NCBI GenBank assembly: GCA_049301135.1
Contig: JBAQKP010000259.1
Span: 1 to 7,840 of the forward strand
Length of the DNA stretch: 7,840 bases
Source of the DNA: JAYXXU01 sp049301135
Lineage (GTDB): Bacteria; Pseudomonadota; Gammaproteobacteria; Pseudomonadales; Moraxellaceae
Reading direction: 5' to 3'
Made by a program: the position numbers and the translations under genes. Positions 5,578-7,840 of this stretch are shown piece after piece. The notes under the pieces are model-generated. The model was not told the DNA's origin, searched no databases, and worked only from the letters and a program-made list of their open reading frames with translations. Position 1 is the stretch's first letter. Every line of letters starts with the position of its first letter.

Positions 5578-5586
5578 AACATCTGA
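5086..5586 (+). pseudogene. IS5-family DDE transposase, disrupted and 3'-truncated
   Basis: Three reading segments together spell the first half of an IS5-family transposase. From the ATG at 5086 the frame reads MPRFMLNDQH, then TGA at 5116 where relatives have Trp, then AKISPMLKQQD and LRLTVEAMLYRMW, CPWLDLPPD, ending at TGA 5242. One extra base near 5242 moves the reading to EFGQQPNLYKRYNDWSAKG and SILRVLSTDSDIE (5243-5347), and a second shift near 5348 returns it to the first frame: MDSNYVKAHQHNA, SRGSKTSKIHLAVDGYG, FAITGGELHKAKAAPDLLSQ, ending at TGA 5584. The first catalytic Asp (in MDSNYVKAHQH) remains; the later DKGYD Asp and the final Glu region are missing. The gene is therefore dead. 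The last segment (5356-5586) alone could be miscalled as a 76-residue protein. Confidence 0.85.
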
Positions 5587-5624
5587 ATCAGCGTAATGCA
5601 AATCTAGCCTGATGTAGTTTTAAG

Positions 5625-6839
5625 CTACCCCATCAACGCCTGTACCGCAATCGACTCATCCGCCAACCGCAGTGGATCGACCGCCGTACCAGCCGTGATC
5701 AGCTTTTTGCCCAGCATAAACTCTTGCGGGCGATTGACACAATCTGCCGCAATCAAGCGACCCGCCTGCAAATAAAACGCTGCAAAGCTACGACCCTGCT
5801 GCACATCACCCCGAATCACGATCTGATCGCAACCCTGACTGAGTCCCGCAATCTGCAATTTTAGATCATACTGATCTGACCAAAACCAAGGCAAATTCTT
5901 CGAAGTCCGCTGTAGACCGCACAAGGTCGCCGAGGCAATTTTGGCCTGTTCATTGGCATTAGGCACCGACTCCAAGCGCATCCGCCGCTGATAAATCGGA
6001 TTAAACGCATTGGCACAATCCCCAATGGCCACAATCTCCGGTGAACTGGTACGGCAATACTCATCAATCACAATACCATTGTCCACCTGCAAGCCTGCGT
6101 CTAGCGCCAGCTCGACATTCGGCACAACCCCGACCCCGATAATCACCAGATCCGCGTCGAACACCGAACCATCGGCACACAGCACCGCTTGCGCCCGTCC
6201 CTCACCCGTGATCGCCGTGACCGACACACCGGTATGAATCGTCACACCCTGCTCACGATGAATCCGCGCATAAAAATCCGACACCTCCGGCGCAGTCACC
6301 CGCTGCAAAATCCGCTCGGCTGCTTCCAAAACCACCACCTGCATGCCCTGCTCGGTCAATGCTGCGGCGGTTTCCAGACCGATATAACCACCACCGATCA
6401 CCACTGCTTTAGCACTGGGTTGTACCAATGGCTGGATCGCCTGTACATCGCTGATATTTCTCAGGTAATGCACACCTGCCAAATCAGACCCAGCCAGCGA
6501 CACCGTTCTGACTCGTGCACCGGTACACAGCGCCAACTGGTCATACGCAAGCGTACTGCCATCTTGTAGTGTCACGCTGCGTGCTGCCCGATCAATCGCA
6601 ACCACCCGACCGTGCCGGAACTCGATATGATTTTTTTGATAAAACGCCGCTGGACGAATCAACAACTCATCGACCTGTTGCGCACCAGACAAAAAAGTCT
6701 TGGACAACGGTGGTCGGTGATACGGCAAATACGCCTCATCGCCGATCACCACAATCTTGCCCTGCCAGCCATCTGGCCGCAGACTTGCCGCCAACTGCGC
6801 CGCAGCATGACTTGCGCCAATGATGACGATTGTTTGCAT
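5625..6839 (-). CDS. NADH-dependent ferredoxin reductase (P450 redox partner)
   Basis: A 404-residue FAD flavoprotein of the putidaredoxin/rhodocoxin reductase family, which passes electrons from NADH to a [2Fe-2S] ferredoxin for a cytochrome P450. Domains in order: FAD-binding Rossmann motif IVIIGASHAAAQLA (4-17), YLPYHRPPLSK (38-47), NAD-binding VVIGGGYIGLETAAAL (146-161) with Glu172 at the end of the next strand (VVVLEAAER), which favours NADH over NADPH, the second FAD motif EIVAIGDCAN (268-277), and a C-terminal dimer-like domain from about 315. Length is normal for the family. The ATG at 6839 has only a weak GAGTGA upstream. It follows the P450 gene by 86 bp that hold two hairpins, so expression is probably shared but may be stepped down. 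The stop lies 48 bp from the truncated transposase. The two-component context makes the role in alkane hydroxylation likely. Confidence 0.92.
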   Translation of the reverse strand: MQTIVIIGASHAAAQLAASLRPDGWQGKIVVIGDEAYLPYHRPPLSKTFLSGAQQVDELLIRPAAFYQKNHIEFRHGRVVAIDRAARSVTLQDGSTLAYDQLALCTGARVRTVSLAGSDLAGVHYLRNISDVQAIQPLVQPSAKAVVIGGGYIGLETAAALTEQGMQVVVLEAAERILQRVTAPEVSDFYARIHREQGVTIHTGVSVTAITGEGRAQAVLCADGSVFDADLVIIGVGVVPNVELALDAGLQVDNGIVIDEYCRTSSPEIVAIGDCANAFNPIYQRRMRLESVPNANEQAKIASATLCGLQRTSKNLPWFWSDQYDLKLQIAGLSQGCDQIVIRGDVQQGRSFAAFYLQAGRLIAADCVNRPQEFMLGKKLITAGTAVDPLRLADESIAVQALMG

Positions 6840-6860
6840 ATGAATTCACTCAGTTCATGG

Positions 6861-6877
6861 TTGATGCACAGCATCAA
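6861..6877. other. intercistronic hairpin 1 (P450-reductase gap)
   Basis: TTGATGC (6861-6867) and GCATCAA (6871-6877) are perfect 7-bp arms around ACA; on the mRNA (minus strand) the loop is TGT. It lies 21 bp before the reductase start codon and has no T-run behind it, so it is more likely an RNA processing or stability element than a terminator. Confidence 0.5.
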
Positions 6878-6887
6878 TTGTTGCCGA

Positions 6888-6912
6888 CGACAGTTGCAAA
6901 ATGCATCTGTCG
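6888..6912. other. intercistronic hairpin 2 (P450-reductase gap)
   Basis: CGACAG (6888-6893) pairs with CTGTCG (6907-6912); after one T-T mismatch TGCA (6895-6898) pairs with TGCA (6902-6905), leaving a 3-base loop. It begins 13 bp after the P450 stop codon. No T-run follows on the minus strand, so full termination is not expected. Confidence 0.52.
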
Positions 6913-6925
6913 CCTATTTTGATAC

Positions 6926-7840
6926 CTACGCTTTGGCAGTCAGTTTGACCATCATCTTGGCATAGCCGCGCACAAAGTTAGACTGCACCAACTCTGGCTC
7001 ACCCAATACCTCAATATTGTCGAAGCGAAGCAATAACTCCTCCCACAGAATCCGCAACTGCATCTCGGCCAAGCGATTGCCCATACAGCGATGCACACCA
7101 AAGCCAAATGACAAATGATTGCGTGCACCTTTACGATCAATCAAAAACGCATCTGGCTGTTCAATCACCCGCTCGTCACGATTGCCCGAGGCATACCACA
7201 TTAAGATCTTGTCGCCCTTACGGATGGTTTGGCCGTGCATCTCGATGTCTTGCTTGGCGATACGGCGCATATACGCCAGTGGGGTCTGCCAGCGAATGAT
7301 CTCGGACACCATATTTGGAATCAGGCTCGGTTGGTTTTTCAGTTTGACAAACTGCTCAGGAAACAGGTTCAGCGCATATACCCCGCCGGTCATCGAGTTC
7401 CGCGTGGTGTCATTCCCACCGACAATCAGCAAGGCCAAATTGCCCAAAAACTCCATCGGACGGTGAATCAAATCCTTGGTATCGTCATTGCTCAGCATTA
7501 AGCTAATCAAATCAAATCCCATCGGCTCACCTGCCGCTTGCTGAGCCGCCTTGGCATGCCACAGCGCGGCAAACTGCTTGGCCATATCAGCGGCGGCATT
7601 AAAAAGCACATCGTTGTCGCTAATCTCACCGCCCGTGGCTTCTGCGCTGCCCGCCAACGTATCAGACCAGTACACCAGCTTGTGCCGCTTTTCATACGGA
7701 AAATCTAACAAGGTCGCCAGCATGCGTGCGGTGATTTCTTTGGACACCCGTTCGACCCAATCAAACGGTGTACCGAGCGGCAAATCATCCAAAATCTCTT
7801 GTACCCGACTGCGGATCAGCCCTTCCATTTCTTTTAGATT
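6926..7840 (-). CDS. cytochrome P450 CYP153 alkane hydroxylase (N-terminus outside window)
   Basis: CYP153 enzymes are soluble bacterial P450s that hydroxylate the terminal carbon of medium-chain alkanes and fatty acids. The frame runs through the window edge: NLKE precedes the Met at 7826-7828, so that Met is internal, and roughly 150-160 residues are missing compared with the family's usual length of about 460. Numbering from that Met, the I-helix is LLIVGGNDTTRNS (133-145), ExxR is Glu176-Ile-Ile-Arg179, the substrate-side segment RWQTPLAYMRRIAKQD follows, and the haem loop FGFGVHRCMGNRLAE has the ligand Cys248 (codon 7085-7087). The C-terminus RGYAKMMVKLTAK is characteristic. All core residues are intact. 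The reductase gene follows 86 bp later. The ferredoxin is not seen and may be upstream, as in several known clusters. Subfamily CYP153A is likely but cannot be fixed without the full sequence. Confidence 0.92.
   Translation of the reverse strand, partial: NLKEMEGLIRSRVQEILDDLPLGTPFDWVERVSKEITARMLATLLDFPYEKRHKLVYWSDTLAGSAEATGGEISDNDVLFNAAADMAKQFAALWHAKAAQQAAGEPMGFDLISLMLSNDDTKDLIHRPMEFLGNLALLIVGGNDTTRNSMTGGVYALNLFPEQFVKLKNQPSLIPNMVSEIIRWQTPLAYMRRIAKQDIEMHGQTIRKGDKILMWYASGNRDERVIEQPDAFLIDRKGARNHLSFGFGVHRCMGNRLAEMQLRILWEELLLRFDNIEVLGEPELVQSNFVRGYAKMMVKLTAKA

Noticed and set aside
5588..5624. Terminator after the ferredoxin reductase gene
   Set aside because: Only weak 4-bp pairings (TAGC/GCTA, GTAG/CTAC) without a proper T-run were found.
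1..7840. CRISPR arrays, tRNA or rRNA genes, and Acinetobacter-type pdif sites
   Set aside because: I looked for regular spaced repeats, tRNA-like cloverleaf ends and XerC/XerD-type arms near the toxin gene and found none.

Overview
The window looks like an accessory stretch of a gammaproteobacterial genome or large plasmid, most likely from a hydrocarbon- or lipid-using member of the Moraxellaceae (Acinetobacter/Alkanindiges-like). This rests on a CYP153-type alkane hydroxylase with its reductase, a decayed IS5-family transposase of a type common in that group, and the PIN toxin plus resolvase pair. The taxonomic call is an inference from protein character only.

Layout. (1) 1-1120, plus strand: the 3' part of a PIN-domain (VapC-like) toxin gene, then a 146-bp gap with inverted repeats that could be a resolvase res site, then a complete small serine recombinase. 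(2) 1212-3760, minus strand: a compact four-gene cassette read right to left: a KstR2-like TetR regulator, a BtrH-like cysteine acyltransferase-fold protein (start overlaps the TetR stop), and two PaaI-type hotdog thioesterases (stop and start one base apart). A perfect 10-bp-arm palindrome sits in front of the regulator. (3) 3832-4701, minus strand: a PF10118 'metal-dependent hydrolase' with a carboxylate/histidine pattern like a diiron four-helix protein. It is served by a near-consensus sigma-70 promoter (TTGACA-17-TATATT) that carries one TTGGTC-N4-GACCAA operator exactly in the spacer and a second just downstream of the predicted start of transcription. (4) 4879-5624: an intergenic stretch, then a broken and 3'-truncated IS5-family transposase (one nonsense codon, two frameshifts). 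(5) 5625-7840, minus strand: cytochrome P450 CYP153 (N-terminus beyond the window edge), two intercistronic hairpins, then an NADH-dependent ferredoxin reductase.

How it fits together. The P450 and reductase are two of the three parts of a terminal alkane hydroxylase; the [2Fe-2S] ferredoxin is not in the window. The TetR/BtrH-like/hotdog cassette combines an acyl-transfer fold with two thioester hydrolases under a regulator whose C-terminal domain resembles acyl-CoA-sensing repressors, so acyl-thioester chemistry is the reasonable guess, but its substrate is unknown. That cassette, and the double-operator PF10118 gene beside it, are the best candidates for something undescribed here. The IS remnant and the resolvase module mark rearranged borders on either side.
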